A DNA stretch of 64,000 nt from Burkholderiaceae bacterium (GCA_947448415.1 CANFMT010000011.1:1-64000); one strand, 5' to 3'; numbered from the stretch's first letter, positions 1-8,967 are shown. The notes: generated by a model not told the origin, from the sequence alone. A program made the numbers and translations.

Positions 1-749
1 CGATTACCTTGTCAGCGACTTCAACTGCTCTGAATGGTGCTAGTCAAAACCAAATCGTGAACATCGAAGCAATTGATGCTTCTAGTGCAAGCGCTGGTGT
101 CACAATTACCTTAAGCGGTCAGTCTGAAGGCTTCTCGATTACTGGTAGCTCTTTAGCTGATACCATCACTGGCGGTTCTGGTAACGATATGATTACTGGT
201 GGTGTTGGATCAGATACGATGACAGGTGGTAACGGTACAAACACATTCGTATTTGCATCGGGCGATTCTGAGATGACTTTCGGTGGATCTGGTAACTCAG
301 GAACCTTCCTTGGACATGATGTGATCACTGATTTCAAGCTTGATACAGGAAGTAATCTTGCCACTATCAAGGGTTCTGCTGGCGCTCTTACTGTAGCCAC
401 CTCAGTTACAGGAGGAATCTCTAGTGTATTACTTGATCACTCTAGCAATCAAATCACGGGTGCTACCATTCTTAACGGAATGTTAAGTTTTACTGATAGT
501 TCAGGGTCTACTGTATCTCTAAATGCGACTGGTGATGTAGCTGCTGCCCTTGAGTTCCTTGAAAACAATAGTTTGGGTAATGCCGGAGCTACAGCAGCAT
601 TTACAGTAACCGGACACACTTATACTGTGATTCAAGGTGCAGCCGGCGGTGCCCACCCTGGTTCGCATGATGTGGTGATTGATTTGGTCGGTGTGACTGC
701 AACTAGCGTAAGCTTGACTACAGTTACTGGCGCAGTTCATATTGGCTAA
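1..749 (+). CDS. RTX-type secreted protein, C-terminal part (5' end outside window)
   Basis: The reading frame is open from the left edge, so this is only the last ~248 residues of a larger protein. It contains glycine/aspartate-rich nonapeptide repeats of the hemolysin calcium-binding type (GGSGNDMITGG, GVGSDTMTGG, GNGTNTF), followed by a Ser/Thr/Gly/Val-rich, Lys/Arg-poor tail ending in VTGAVHIG. That composition is typical of type I-secreted adhesins and S-layer-like proteins, whose uncleaved C-terminus is the export signal. A complete type I exporter set lies 10 kb downstream and several glycosyltransferases lie between, so it is the likely cargo and possible glycosylation target. The family call is firm; adhesin versus S-layer cannot be decided from the fragment. 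A strong terminator follows. Confidence 0.8.
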   Translation, partial: ITLSATSTALNGASQNQIVNIEAIDASSASAGVTITLSGQSEGFSITGSSLADTITGGSGNDMITGGVGSDTMTGGNGTNTFVFASGDSEMTFGGSGNSGTFLGHDVITDFKLDTGSNLATIKGSAGALTVATSVTGGISSVLLDHSSNQITGATILNGMLSFTDSSGSTVSLNATGDVAAALEFLENNSLGNAGATAAFTVTGHTYTVIQGAAGGAHPGSHDVVIDLVGVTATSVSLTTVTGAVHIG

Positions 750-767
750 GTCTAAGTTGCATCGATA

Positions 768-806
768 ATCCCTCTTACTCTTAAAGAGTAAGAGGGATGT
801 CTTTTC
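768..806 (+). terminator. Rho-independent terminator of the RTX gene
   Basis: A perfect 15-bp inverted repeat (768-782 with 784-798, core CCCTCTTACTC / GAGTAAGAGGG) is followed by a T-rich stretch (gtcttttctt). It sits 19 bp after the RTX stop codon and separates that gene from the glycosyltransferase at 890. Confidence 0.85.
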
Positions 807-889
807 TTAGTGGCTACTCTGTGGCAATACCTTATTGGCTTTCCAATGAACCAAAGATATTATTATTGGATCAAAGATAATATCCAATC

Positions 890-2833
890 ATGCCGCGTCC
901 CCCAAATATTCCACAACGCAAGCCAACTGCTTTTAAGAAGACTGCAACAGTAACTGTTCAAGGCAATCCCTTGGCCAAATTGTTTGATCAAGGCTTGGCC
1001 CTACATCAAAAAGGTCAGTATCAAAAAGCTAAACTTATCTATGAGCAGATTCTGGCGAAAGATCCACAACATTTTGATGCACTTCATTTATTGGGAGTAG
1101 TGGCTAGACAAACATCAAATCCCGCTAAAGCAGTTGAGTTGATCAAGCAGGCTGTTGCCATTAATTCTAGGAATCACTTTGCCTATAGCAACCTTGGCAA
1201 TGCCTATCGCGATCTCGAACAATTTGATTTAGCGGTGGCTAGCTATAGTCGTGCGATTGAGTTAAAGCCAGATTATGCGCAGGCCTACTACAGTCGGGGT
1301 GATGCCCTTAAGCAATTAAAACAATTGGAGGAGGCAGTAACATCCTACGATCTAGCAATTACCCATAAGCCTGATTATGCTGATGCGTATTGCAATCGAG
1401 CCAACACACTCTATGAGCTCAAGCGATTAGATGAAGCATTAATCAGCTATAAAAAGGCTATTGATTTAGGTTTTGAATTTCTCTATGGGCATTGGTTAAA
1501 TTCAATCATGATGCTGTGTGATTGGAGTAGTCTTGACGATCAAATTGCTGAGTTGATCAGCCGGATTGAACGCCATGAACGTCAAACTACCGCATTCACC
1601 ATCCTATCGGTAAGCGATTCTCCATCAGTTCAGCGCGAAGCTGCACAAATTTGGATCAATGCCAGAAGACAAGAAAAAAAATTGCTTGGCGTTATTCCCA
1701 AGCGCACCAAAAAAGAGAAGATTCGCCTCGCTTACTATTCCATGGATTATTGGAATCACCCAGTTGCCTTTTTGACGGCTGAACTCTTTGAATTACATGA
1801 CCGTAATCAGTTCGAAGTGATTGCATTTTCATATGGGCAGCCGCGATCAGATTCGATGAGGCAACGCTTACTAGGCGCTTTTGATCAATTTATTGATGTG
1901 CAGCATCTCTCGGATATGGAGATTGCAAAATTGAGTAGAGAGATGCAGATCGACATTGCGATTGATCTGGCGGGCCATACTAGAGATTCTCGAACGGGCA
2001 TCTTTTCCTATCGTGCTGCACCCATTCAGATCAGTTACTTAGGTTACCCAGGAACAATGTCAGCATCTTATATTGACTATATTTTGGCTGATGATGTCTT
2101 GATTCCACCGCAAAGCGTAGGGCATTACTCAGAAAAGATAGTCTATCTGCCTAGTTACCAAGTCAACGATCGTAAGCGTGCTATTTCAGACAAAGTTTTT
2201 ACACGTCAAGAGCTTGGTCTACCAGAACAGGGAATGGTTTATTGCTGCTTTAACAACAACTACAAAATCTTACCTGCTACTTTTAACAGTTGGATGAATA
2301 TTCTGAAAGCAGTCGAGGGTAGCGTACTTTTTTTATATGCAGATTTAGAATTGACCCAGCAAAATTTACGCAAAGAAGCAATTAATAGGGGGGTAGACCC
2401 AAAGCGGCTGATCTTTGGTAAACGCTTAATGGCAGATGAGTATTTGGCGCGATATAAAGCAGCAGACTTATTCTTAGATACTTTGCCATTCAATGCTGGC
2501 ACTACCGGTAGTGATGCTCTCTGGGCTGGGCTACCTGTACTCACCTTATTGGGAAATACTTTTGCTGGTCGCTATGCAGCTAGCCTTCTCACAGCCATTG
2601 GTTTGCCAGAACTCATTACCAAGACTCAGGCAGAATATGAAGCCTTAGCTATTGAACTTGGAAAGAATCCAGAAAAGTTGGCCGCAATTAAAGGGAGGTT
2701 AGCTCAAAATCGCCACACCACACCTTTATTTGATACCCCTTTATTTACCAAGCATCTGGAGGCGGCGTATACCCAGATGATGGAGCGCTATTGGGCTGAT
2801 TTACCACCTGATCATATTAAGATTGATTCATAA
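890..2833 (+). CDS. TPR-repeat O-GlcNAc-transferase-like (GT41/SPINDLY) glycosyltransferase
   Basis: This 647-residue protein has about five tetratricopeptide repeats (residues ~30-195, e.g. AYSNLGNAYRDLEQFDLAVASY) and a C-terminal GT41 domain (~275-635). Catalytic-domain landmarks resemble eukaryotic OGT: NHP with His290, AGHT with His363, PIQISYLGYPGT (378-389), FNNNYK with Lys459 (the phosphate-binding lysine position), and GTTGSDALWAGLP (537-549). GT41 enzymes transfer a sugar from a nucleotide donor to Ser/Thr or Asn of proteins, with the TPRs holding the substrate. There is no signal peptide, so it should act in the cytoplasm before export. It follows the RTX gene terminator and has a longer paralogue at 6358. 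Donor and acceptor are unknown. Confidence 0.88.
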   Translation: MPRPPNIPQRKPTAFKKTATVTVQGNPLAKLFDQGLALHQKGQYQKAKLIYEQILAKDPQHFDALHLLGVVARQTSNPAKAVELIKQAVAINSRNHFAYSNLGNAYRDLEQFDLAVASYSRAIELKPDYAQAYYSRGDALKQLKQLEEAVTSYDLAITHKPDYADAYCNRANTLYELKRLDEALISYKKAIDLGFEFLYGHWLNSIMMLCDWSSLDDQIAELISRIERHERQTTAFTILSVSDSPSVQREAAQIWINARRQEKKLLGVIPKRTKKEKIRLAYYSMDYWNHPVAFLTAELFELHDRNQFEVIAFSYGQPRSDSMRQRLLGAFDQFIDVQHLSDMEIAKLSREMQIDIAIDLAGHTRDSRTGIFSYRAAPIQISYLGYPGTMSASYIDYILADDVLIPPQSVGHYSEKIVYLPSYQVNDRKRAISDKVFTRQELGLPEQGMVYCCFNNNYKILPATFNSWMNILKAVEGSVLFLYADLELTQQNLRKEAINRGVDPKRLIFGKRLMADEYLARYKAADLFLDTLPFNAGTTGSDALWAGLPVLTLLGNTFAGRYAASLLTAIGLPELITKTQAEYEALAIELGKNPEKLAAIKGRLAQNRHTTPLFDTPLFTKHLEAAYTQMMERYWADLPPDHIKIDS

Positions 2834-2846
2834 GGTGGATGTAATC

Positions 2847-2969
2847 ATGTCTTGTCTACCCCACATTTCCTATGCTCAAGTTGCTAAAAGTGGCTGGATC
2901 AGTGTCACAATAGAGCGATACCGAGAGCACCAATTGAATTTAAACGCCAATTTGTATAATGAAAATTAA
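2847..2969 (+). CDS. Possible 40-residue leader/small protein overlapping next gene
   Basis: An ATG at 2847 is preceded by a good Shine-Dalgarno sequence (AAGGTGGA, 2831-2838) and opens a 40-codon frame (MSCLPHISYAQVAK...). Its stop (2967-2969) lies just inside the start of the 2959 glycosyltransferase, which has no clear ribosome site of its own. It may be a translational-coupling leader, an expressed small protein, or chance. No similarity recognised. Confidence 0.3.
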   Translation: MSCLPHISYAQVAKSGWISVTIERYREHQLNLNANLYNEN

Positions 2970-3639
2970 ATTAGTGGTAGCTACACGAGCATCTGAAGCT
3001 GATTTTTATGCAACAACAGCAACGGGACGCTCTTTGTCTTTCTACAAGCCGTCTTTTCTTGAGGTATGCCTCTTTCCGAATAATGCTGAAGGGTTGCCGA
3101 CTGTTTACAATAAAGCTATTCGTGAAACCGGAGCAGAGCCAACAATACTTATTTTTGCGCATGATGATTTACATATCGTAGATTTTTACTGGTGTCAGCG
3201 TATTACTGAGGGCCTTAATCATTTCAATGTAATTGGCTTAGCCGGTAATCGACGACGAGTTCCAAGACAGCCATCCTGGGGATTTATTGATACAAACCTT
3301 ACATGGGACTCTAAGGAAAATCTTAGTGGGGTCGTTGGTCATGGCAAAGGTTTCCCCCCCCGCAAAATGAGTATCTATGGCGCAATCCGCCAGCGGGTGG
3401 TGCTCTTAGATGGACTACTTCTGGCAACTAAAAGCAATACTTTGATAGAAAATAATCTGTTTTTCGATGAGCGCTTTCAATTTCATTTTTATGATCTCGA
3501 TTTTTGTCGGCAAGCTGAGTTAAAAAATATATCCTGTGGGACCTGGGATATATCGTTGATTCATGAAAGTGGTGGCAACTTCGGCTCAGAAGGCTGGAAA
3601 ACTTCTTACCAACAATATCTTGAGAAATGGGGAGAATAA
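2959..3639 (+). CDS. Glycosyltransferase-like protein (StrF/GT2-like)
   Basis: This 226-residue protein has the look of the small 'glycosyltransferase like' family related to the StrF domain. A Rossmann-type start (KIKLVVATR) leads to a central acidic motif LIFAHDDLHIVD (residues ~66-77), the nucleotide-sugar/metal DD site, and a later FYDLDFCRQAE segment (~178-188) typical of this group. There is no signal peptide or membrane segment. It abuts the methyltransferase at 3640 with no gap, so the two are co-translated. The expected role is adding a sugar to a glycan or glycoprotein made by this locus; substrate unknown. ATG 2959 matches the domain edge but lacks an obvious Shine-Dalgarno sequence. 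Confidence 0.72.
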   Translation: MKIKLVVATRASEADFYATTATGRSLSFYKPSFLEVCLFPNNAEGLPTVYNKAIRETGAEPTILIFAHDDLHIVDFYWCQRITEGLNHFNVIGLAGNRRRVPRQPSWGFIDTNLTWDSKENLSGVVGHGKGFPPRKMSIYGAIRQRVVLLDGLLLATKSNTLIENNLFFDERFQFHFYDLDFCRQAELKNISCGTWDISLIHESGGNFGSEGWKTSYQQYLEKWGE

Positions 3640-4308
3640 ATGCAGCAAACCCCAATGCATGAGCAGCATAATCCCGATTTATTAAAACTTATACCAATCG
3701 AGTCAAAAAAGATTATTGAGATTGGCTGTAGTTCAGGGGCGCTGGCTAGAGAATTTAAAAAATTTTCCTCGGACTGTCATTGGCTGGGAATAGAGATAGA
3801 TCCAGTATATGCGGAGATGGCAAAGAGATATTGCGATGAAAGCATGGTGCTCAATATAGAAATGGCATCTGAAAATTTTTGGAATAAAACTGAAAATGCA
3901 GATTGCTGGATATTTGGCGATGTTCTAGAGCATCTGAAAGATCCTTGGGCGATTCTGAGATTAATAAGAGCCAATATGTCTAAAACAGGTTCAGTCGTTG
4001 CTTGCATTCCCAATGCTCAGCATTGGTCATTGCAGGCAAAACTGAGTGCAGGTAATTTTCGCTATGAATCTAGTGGGCTCTTAGATAAGACGCACCTTCG
4101 CTGGTTTACGCGACAGACGATGATTGAAATGTTCAATCAGTCAGGATTTCAGATTGAGTCTGGAATGCCACGTATTTTTAATGAGCCTCAGCGCGAGGCT
4201 TTTTTACCAATCATTGAGCAGATGGCAAGGGCGGCAGGAGCTGATCCCAAAATTGCCGTTACGGATGCCTTACCTCTGCAATATGTTGTTCGCGCCGTAC
4301 CAAAATAG
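3640..4308 (+). CDS. Class I SAM-dependent methyltransferase
   Basis: The 222-residue protein carries the Rossmann SAM-binding motif I (IIEIGCSSGALAREF, residues ~25-39), an acidic motif II (GIEID) and a motif IV-like FGDVLEHLKDPWAILR. This is the Methyltransf_23/UbiG-like pattern often found in glycan biosynthesis loci, where such enzymes methylate sugars or lipid carriers. It starts directly after the preceding glycosyltransferase stop codon, with GGAG of the ribosome site inside that gene's last codons. The acceptor cannot be told from sequence; methylation of a sugar added by neighbouring transferases is the simplest inference. Confidence 0.82.
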   Translation: MQQTPMHEQHNPDLLKLIPIESKKIIEIGCSSGALAREFKKFSSDCHWLGIEIDPVYAEMAKRYCDESMVLNIEMASENFWNKTENADCWIFGDVLEHLKDPWAILRLIRANMSKTGSVVACIPNAQHWSLQAKLSAGNFRYESSGLLDKTHLRWFTRQTMIEMFNQSGFQIESGMPRIFNEPQREAFLPIIEQMARAAGADPKIAVTDALPLQYVVRAVPK

Positions 4309-4505
4309 ATTGAAATTTTGAGTCAGCCGATGTGGGTAGTTTTATGCTTAATATTATGCATTTACGGTTTAGGAAAATTCTGAAACGATTAAAAGTCAGC
4401 TAGGTCTGTTTTTAGAGTGGGCGAATAAGATGCGCTTAAGATGGGCTACTTAATATTAAGCCTCGGCAGCCAGTTTTTGATATCGAGACTTTAGGGTATG
4501 TTCAA

Positions 4506-5210
4506 ATGTTAAATCAATCATCAAGCCCTAAAGATTCACTGATAAGTGGATTGTCTGATCTTTTATATACTTGGAAAGAATCCAAGGATGAGTTTCTTTT
4601 TAGGCAAATTAGCGATACCCTGGCCAAATATACAGCGCCCGGAATGACTTTACCCCTATGGGAAGTGCCGCTAGCTCGACAACTTATTTCAGATTTTGCT
4701 CTCATTGAGTGCTCATGGGCATTAATGATAAATGACCTACTTTGGAGGTCTGGCCATACAAGCTTTGCAGATTTTGACAATCATCGCCAATTTGCTACGT
4801 TTGCGGCAAGCAGTAGTCAATTTACCTGCTTTGATCCTGCCGTCCATGATGAGGTCGCAACGAAAATAACCGCCGTCAATCCAAGCCCTGCCTCTTTTAT
4901 CCTAATGGGTAATGCAAAGCGCTTTTGCCGGGAGTATAAATCTTCTGAGGATACTTATATTGAGGGAATCCTTCGTTTTCCAAATAATCCTTTTATAAAG
5001 CTAAGACTGGCAAATCTATATTTGGCTTCTTCCCGAATATCTGAAGCCCATACGATTTTGCATCAACTAACACCTCGCTATTCATTTGCTCGCGAGATGA
5101 TGTTTATTACTCCTGTAAGCAAGAAGACGAATGAAAAAAAGACTGTTTTCCGGAGCTATCAACAAATAAACAGCTTGTCTGGTTTGTGGCTGCTGATCCC
5201 GTATACATAG
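4506..5210 (+). CDS. N-terminal TPR part of a frameshifted glycosyltransferase
   Basis: This frame encodes 234 residues with TPR-like helices near residues 130-195 (ILMGNAKRFCREYKSSEDTY and FIKLRLANLYLASSRISEAH). The last ~20 residues (after NEKKTVF) look out of frame. The same DNA read in frame 2 from about 5135 gives ELSTNKQLVWFVAADPVYIE, which runs smoothly into the next open frame. The two frames can be joined at the A7 run 5134-5140. This is therefore probably the front half of one TPR-glycosyltransferase gene, disrupted by a one-base change, or a sequencing error. A 185-bp gap precedes it with a weak AGGG ribosome site. Confidence 0.55.
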   Translation: MLNQSSSPKDSLISGLSDLLYTWKESKDEFLFRQISDTLAKYTAPGMTLPLWEVPLARQLISDFALIECSWALMINDLLWRSGHTSFADFDNHRQFATFAASSSQFTCFDPAVHDEVATKITAVNPSPASFILMGNAKRFCREYKSSEDTYIEGILRFPNNPFIKLRLANLYLASSRISEAHTILHQLTPRYSFAREMMFITPVSKKTNEKKTVFRSYQQINSLSGLWLLIPYT

Positions 5211-5821
5211 AGAAATATGCAGTGAGATTTCTTCGATCTATCAGGGAGAAGGTTGGAAGTGAAACCCTTATCCATTTTCATGTCATAGGTGATTTGGGGG
5301 CGCCACTTCAATCTGAGATTCGTAATCAGTTACAAGCTGAGGGACGTGACTCCATTCTCCTTACTGAGCGATATATTTCTCTTAAGGAGATGAATCTAAA
5401 TCAACGAAAAGCACTATTTTCTTCAGAGCGTTTTCTCTTTTTAGCTGAATTATTGATTAAGTATCGAACCACAATACTGGTTAGTGATATTGATGTTTTA
5501 TGTTTACAAGATCCTAGAGGCTTACTAGATTCTTTGGGGGGCTATGATCTCGGATATACCAATTTTGTTAATACTATCGAAGCATGGGAGCGATATAGCG
5601 CTACTGTACTCTTTTTTAACCCAACCATTGCAGCAATAGAATTCCTTAGGAAAATGTCAGATATTCTGTTGTCGACGTTTAGTGTGCACCCACAACCATG
5701 GTTCATGGATCAAATTGCCTTATTTCGCTTGATGGAAGAATTTCCATCTAATGTGAGGTCTAAATTACTCGAGAAGATCCTCACCGATTCGGATGTACCC
5801 TCGGATAATAATTTTTTTTAG
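5186..5821 (+). CDS. C-terminal glycosyltransferase part (DxD) of the frameshifted gene
   Basis: The frame opens after a stop at 5132-5134; GTG 5186 is only the first start-like codon, and homologous sequence seems to begin upstream (ELSTNKQLVWFV). It encodes a glycosyltransferase domain with TTILVSDIDVLCL (DxD-type metal/nucleotide-sugar site) and PWFMDQIALFRL (WxxDQ-like motif of nucleotide-diphospho-sugar transferases). The stop TAG at 5819 falls directly after a T8 run (5812-5819). Dropping one T would continue as FFRILHASWKTNHTQ to a stop at 5859, which looks like authentic protein. Two homopolymer lesions in one gene suggest a decaying or phase-variable gene, or base-calling errors. Confidence 0.55.
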   Translation: MAADPVYIEKYAVRFLRSIREKVGSETLIHFHVIGDLGAPLQSEIRNQLQAEGRDSILLTERYISLKEMNLNQRKALFSSERFLFLAELLIKYRTTILVSDIDVLCLQDPRGLLDSLGGYDLGYTNFVNTIEAWERYSATVLFFNPTIAAIEFLRKMSDILLSTFSVHPQPWFMDQIALFRLMEEFPSNVRSKLLEKILTDSDVPSDNNFF

Positions 5822-5973
5822 AATTCTTCATGCTAGTTGGAAAACGAATCATACTCAATAAAATCAACAAAGGCGCTTTTAAAAAAATTAAGTCAAATTT
5901 AATGGATCGCGTAAACACTTTAAATCATATAACTGGAAACCTACAGTTAGATAATGGAGCGCTATTAGCGTAA

Positions 5974-6117
5974 TTTTGTACTGGTATGTATTGAAATTAA
6001 GCTTTGAGTCATGTTTTCTTATAAGGGCTGCAACTGCAAAACATATCAGATTTTTTTAAGCTTTATCTAATATAATATTTACACTTTTTATTTTGTTTTA
6101 TTGGATAAAGGTTTTCT
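5974..6117. other. AT-rich intergenic region upstream of the 77-aa gene
   Basis: After the broken glycosyltransferase the sequence is very AT-rich, with TATA-like stretches near 6068-6078 (taatataata) and an AAAGG ribosome site at 6106-6110 before ATG 6118. A weak 47-codon frame (5830-5973) precedes this but has no recognisable features. A promoter for the small gene is plausible; nothing else is evident. Confidence 0.35.
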
Positions 6118-6351
6118 ATGAAAGCAGAAATTAAGGATGGTAAGTTGATTGTTGAGATCGACCTACAGGAACCGACCCCCTCAACTAGCGGTAAAACCCT
6201 GGTGATTGCCACAACGCACGGCAATCAGACTACTACTGCGATGTATGACGGTCAGCCCATCACAATCGGTTTAAATGCCTACATTCGTAAACTCAAGAAA
6301 AGCCAAGCATTTGCTCTGGGTATTCCGGTTAACTCCAATATGACTGATTAA
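6118..6351 (+). CDS. Small conserved-looking hypothetical protein, 77 aa
   Basis: ATG 6118 has an AAAGG Shine-Dalgarno sequence 7 bp upstream. The product (MKAEIKDGKLIVEIDLQEP...) alternates hydrophobic and polar residues in predicted beta-strands and ends with a basic segment (YIRKLKKSQAF). It has no signal peptide, membrane span or cysteine. It resembles small hypothetical proteins I have seen in diverse bacteria, but I cannot name a family or function. It converges with the GT41 gene at 6358, leaving a 6-bp gap. Confidence 0.6.
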   Translation: MKAEIKDGKLIVEIDLQEPTPSTSGKTLVIATTHGNQTTTAMYDGQPITIGLNAYIRKLKKSQAFALGIPVNSNMTD

Positions 6352-6357
6352 TCTGGG

Positions 6358-8814
6358 TTAACTCAAGGCTTTACTAGCTCGCATTTCCTCATACATCTTC
6401 AAATACACTGCCTCTAAATCTTTGGTAAATAAGGCTGTATTGAAAAGGGGGGCATTCAATTTATTAACTGCTAATTTTTGCTTCATTGCCCTAATTTTTT
6501 CTGGATGGTTTCCAAAATCAATTGCCACTGCTTCATATTCCTCTGGAGACTTTGCAATGAGTTCTGGCATACCAATGGCATGTAATAGGCTAGCGGAAAC
6601 TCTGCTCGGGAAAGACTTCCCAAGGCGAGTGAGAACGGGTAGTCCCGCCCATAGCGCATCACTGGCAGTGGTATGGGCATTATAGGGATAGGTATCTAAA
6701 AATAAGTCGGCGCATTGGTGTCGCGCTAGATGCTCGGGAAGTTTTGCAAATGGTGCAAAGAGGATTCGATCGGTAGCAATGCCTCTTGCAACAGCCTCTT
6801 TGCGAAGATTATCTTGGGCGATAGTATTATTTCCTAGGCACCATAAATAGCTATTCTTTACCTGACTCAAAATTCTCATCCAAGAGTCAAAAACATCTGA
6901 CGTCAATTTGTAGTGGTTATTAAAGCAGCAATAGATTATCCCGTCCTCTGGCAGGCCTAATTCTGCACGAGAGTATTTGATATCTGCAATTACACGTTGA
7001 TTGTCATTAGCTTGATAGCTATTGGGTAAATAGGCTATTTTTTCAAAATAGTATTGCTGGCTTGAAGGGGGGATGACATTTTTATCAGCAATCAAGTAAT
7101 CCATGTAATGAGGAGCAATCGTCCCTGGAAAACCAAGGTAATTGACCTGAATAGGCGCCGGCTTTTTAGCAAATATCCTTTGGCGTGGTGATCCAAAATA
7201 GCCATTGAGATTAACCAGGATATCTATTTCTAGATCGTGGATAAGCTGAGCTGCTTGTTGATCATCCATGTTTCTAATGTCGATCATATGATTGAACGAA
7301 TTACCAATACGCTGACGCATATGTGAGTGATCGTCAGAGCCGTTATCAAAAGCAAATAACTCAAACTGGCTTTGGTCATGATGCTCGTAAACACCGGTCA
7401 TCAGAATGGATGTCGCTTGGTGCCTAAACTCTCCGCAGAGATAGGCGAGTTTAATTTTGGAGTGTAGTTTGATGGGCGATCTTTTCAAGGCATTCTCTTG
7501 CGCAGGAAAGAATGCTTCTGTATAGATCTTAGCGCACATTTGTAAGCAGTATTCATTATCAGAAATTGCTTGATAGGCAAAAGGTTGCGCTAATTGTTTA
7601 CCAGCTCGAATACCATCATTGATTTTATTCATGAGCAGATCAATACCTTGCCAATCGCAATTCAACATTTTCTGATGGGCAATTCTGCCAAGCAAAAAGG
7701 GGTAGTCAGGATTTTTTGCCAGGATGACTTCATAGGCTGCTAATGCCAAGTCATGGCGGTTGGTTTCAAAGTAAACCTTTGCTTTATTAAACCAAGATTC
7801 TGGATCTGCAGGATTTAATTGGCCTGCTTTAGTGTAACTTTCTAAAGCCTCTTCTGAGTGTTTAAGTTCATGCAAAACATTGCCGCGATTGAGAAAAGCC
7901 TCCGAGTAAAGGGGTTTGAGAGCAATTGCATGATCAAAGCTTACTAAGGCCTCCTCAAATTGTTTGAGTTCATACAAGGCATTGCCACGCAAGAAATAGG
8001 CCTGCGCTGGATTAGGTAAGATTGATGAAGAGGGTGAAGTATGAGAATGGGGTGTGGAAGAGAGGGAGATTGCGCGATCTAGATCACTGATTGCTTTTAA
8101 ATAGTTTTCTAATTTAATCTGGACCATACCGCGGCAAAGATAAGCTTCGGAATTGCCTGGATTAAGTGCTAGCGCTTTTTCGATATGCAATAAAGCCTGA
8201 TCAAATTGCTTTAACTCTATTAAAACAAGTGCACGACCAAGATGAGCGCTGGTATTTTCTGGGTGTAATTGAATGGCATGATCAAAATCTTCTAAGGATT
8301 TCTCATAGTTTTTTAAATCCATAAAGACTTTGCCACGACTCAGATAGGCATCAACATATTGTGAATTCATGGCAAGGGCTCGATCATAGCTAGTGATTGC
8401 CTGCTCAAGTTGTGATAAGGCTTGAAAGGTATTCCCAATATTGAAGGCGGCTAGTGGAAAGAGGGGTTGAATTTCTAATGCGCGTTGATAGCTAGTGAGC
8501 GCATTTTCTAATTCACCAAGTGCTTTTTGGGTATTGCCCAGATTGTTTAAAGTAGGGGCGTGTTTGGGATTAATTTCCAAGGCTTTGCTGAGAAGCGCTT
8601 TGGCATTCGTTAAGTCCTTATTTTGTGCAAAAACGGTACCCAAAAGTTGTAAGGCATCAAAATGATGGGGATCCAATTTGAGGATCTGCTCATAAATCAT
8701 TTGTGCCTGATTTAGACTTCCTTTTTGATGCAGAGTAATGGCGTCTGCCAAGGCTCTTGAAATACCCGAGGCATCAAAGGATATCAGGGGGTTGGGTTGG
8801 GGTGAACTCATCAC
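6358..8814 (-). CDS. Long TPR-repeat GT41 (OGT/SPINDLY-like) glycosyltransferase
   Basis: The 818-residue product is a paralogue of the enzyme at 890 with a longer TPR array. About ten repeats span residues ~15-385 (e.g. PLFPLAAFNIGNTFQALSQL, NRGNVLHELKHSEEALESY), interrupted by a Ser/Pro/His-rich insert (SSTPHSHTSPSSS). The C-terminal GT41 domain retains CGEFRHQATS (His of the OGT NHP position), LNGYFGSPRQRIF, PIQVNYLGFPGT, CCFNNHYK (phosphate-binding Lys) and HTTASDALWAGLP. It should glycosylate proteins in the cytoplasm. The longer superhelix suggests a different or larger protein substrate than the first enzyme. It is on the opposite strand to the rest of the locus, divergent from the gene at 8968. 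Confidence 0.88.
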   Translation of the reverse strand: MMSSPQPNPLISFDASGISRALADAITLHQKGSLNQAQMIYEQILKLDPHHFDALQLLGTVFAQNKDLTNAKALLSKALEINPKHAPTLNNLGNTQKALGELENALTSYQRALEIQPLFPLAAFNIGNTFQALSQLEQAITSYDRALAMNSQYVDAYLSRGKVFMDLKNYEKSLEDFDHAIQLHPENTSAHLGRALVLIELKQFDQALLHIEKALALNPGNSEAYLCRGMVQIKLENYLKAISDLDRAISLSSTPHSHTSPSSSILPNPAQAYFLRGNALYELKQFEEALVSFDHAIALKPLYSEAFLNRGNVLHELKHSEEALESYTKAGQLNPADPESWFNKAKVYFETNRHDLALAAYEVILAKNPDYPFLLGRIAHQKMLNCDWQGIDLLMNKINDGIRAGKQLAQPFAYQAISDNEYCLQMCAKIYTEAFFPAQENALKRSPIKLHSKIKLAYLCGEFRHQATSILMTGVYEHHDQSQFELFAFDNGSDDHSHMRQRIGNSFNHMIDIRNMDDQQAAQLIHDLEIDILVNLNGYFGSPRQRIFAKKPAPIQVNYLGFPGTIAPHYMDYLIADKNVIPPSSQQYYFEKIAYLPNSYQANDNQRVIADIKYSRAELGLPEDGIIYCCFNNHYKLTSDVFDSWMRILSQVKNSYLWCLGNNTIAQDNLRKEAVARGIATDRILFAPFAKLPEHLARHQCADLFLDTYPYNAHTTASDALWAGLPVLTRLGKSFPSRVSASLLHAIGMPELIAKSPEEYEAVAIDFGNHPEKIRAMKQKLAVNKLNAPLFNTALFTKDLEAVYLKMYEEMRASKALS

Positions 8815-8967
8815 TAAATAGTAAAGGATTCGTGCTTATTCATGGGGCAAGTTTCCTTGCTTTGGCAATTAAATCATTTAATTGTCATCTTTACCCCATG
8901 AAGGTAAGATTGGTCTATTGCCTCCTTAAACCCATAACTCTTTCAAGCACCTTCATCCTTTTAAAAA

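Noticed and set aside
119..400. 93-codon minus-strand frame inside the RTX gene
   Set aside because: It is antisense to calcium-binding repeats, and its Pro/Val-rich repeats mirror the Gly/Asp repeats of the sense strand.
5830..5973. 47-codon frame after the broken glycosyltransferase
   Set aside because: No ribosome site and no family features; it may be degraded coding sequence of the same gene, but that cannot be supported.
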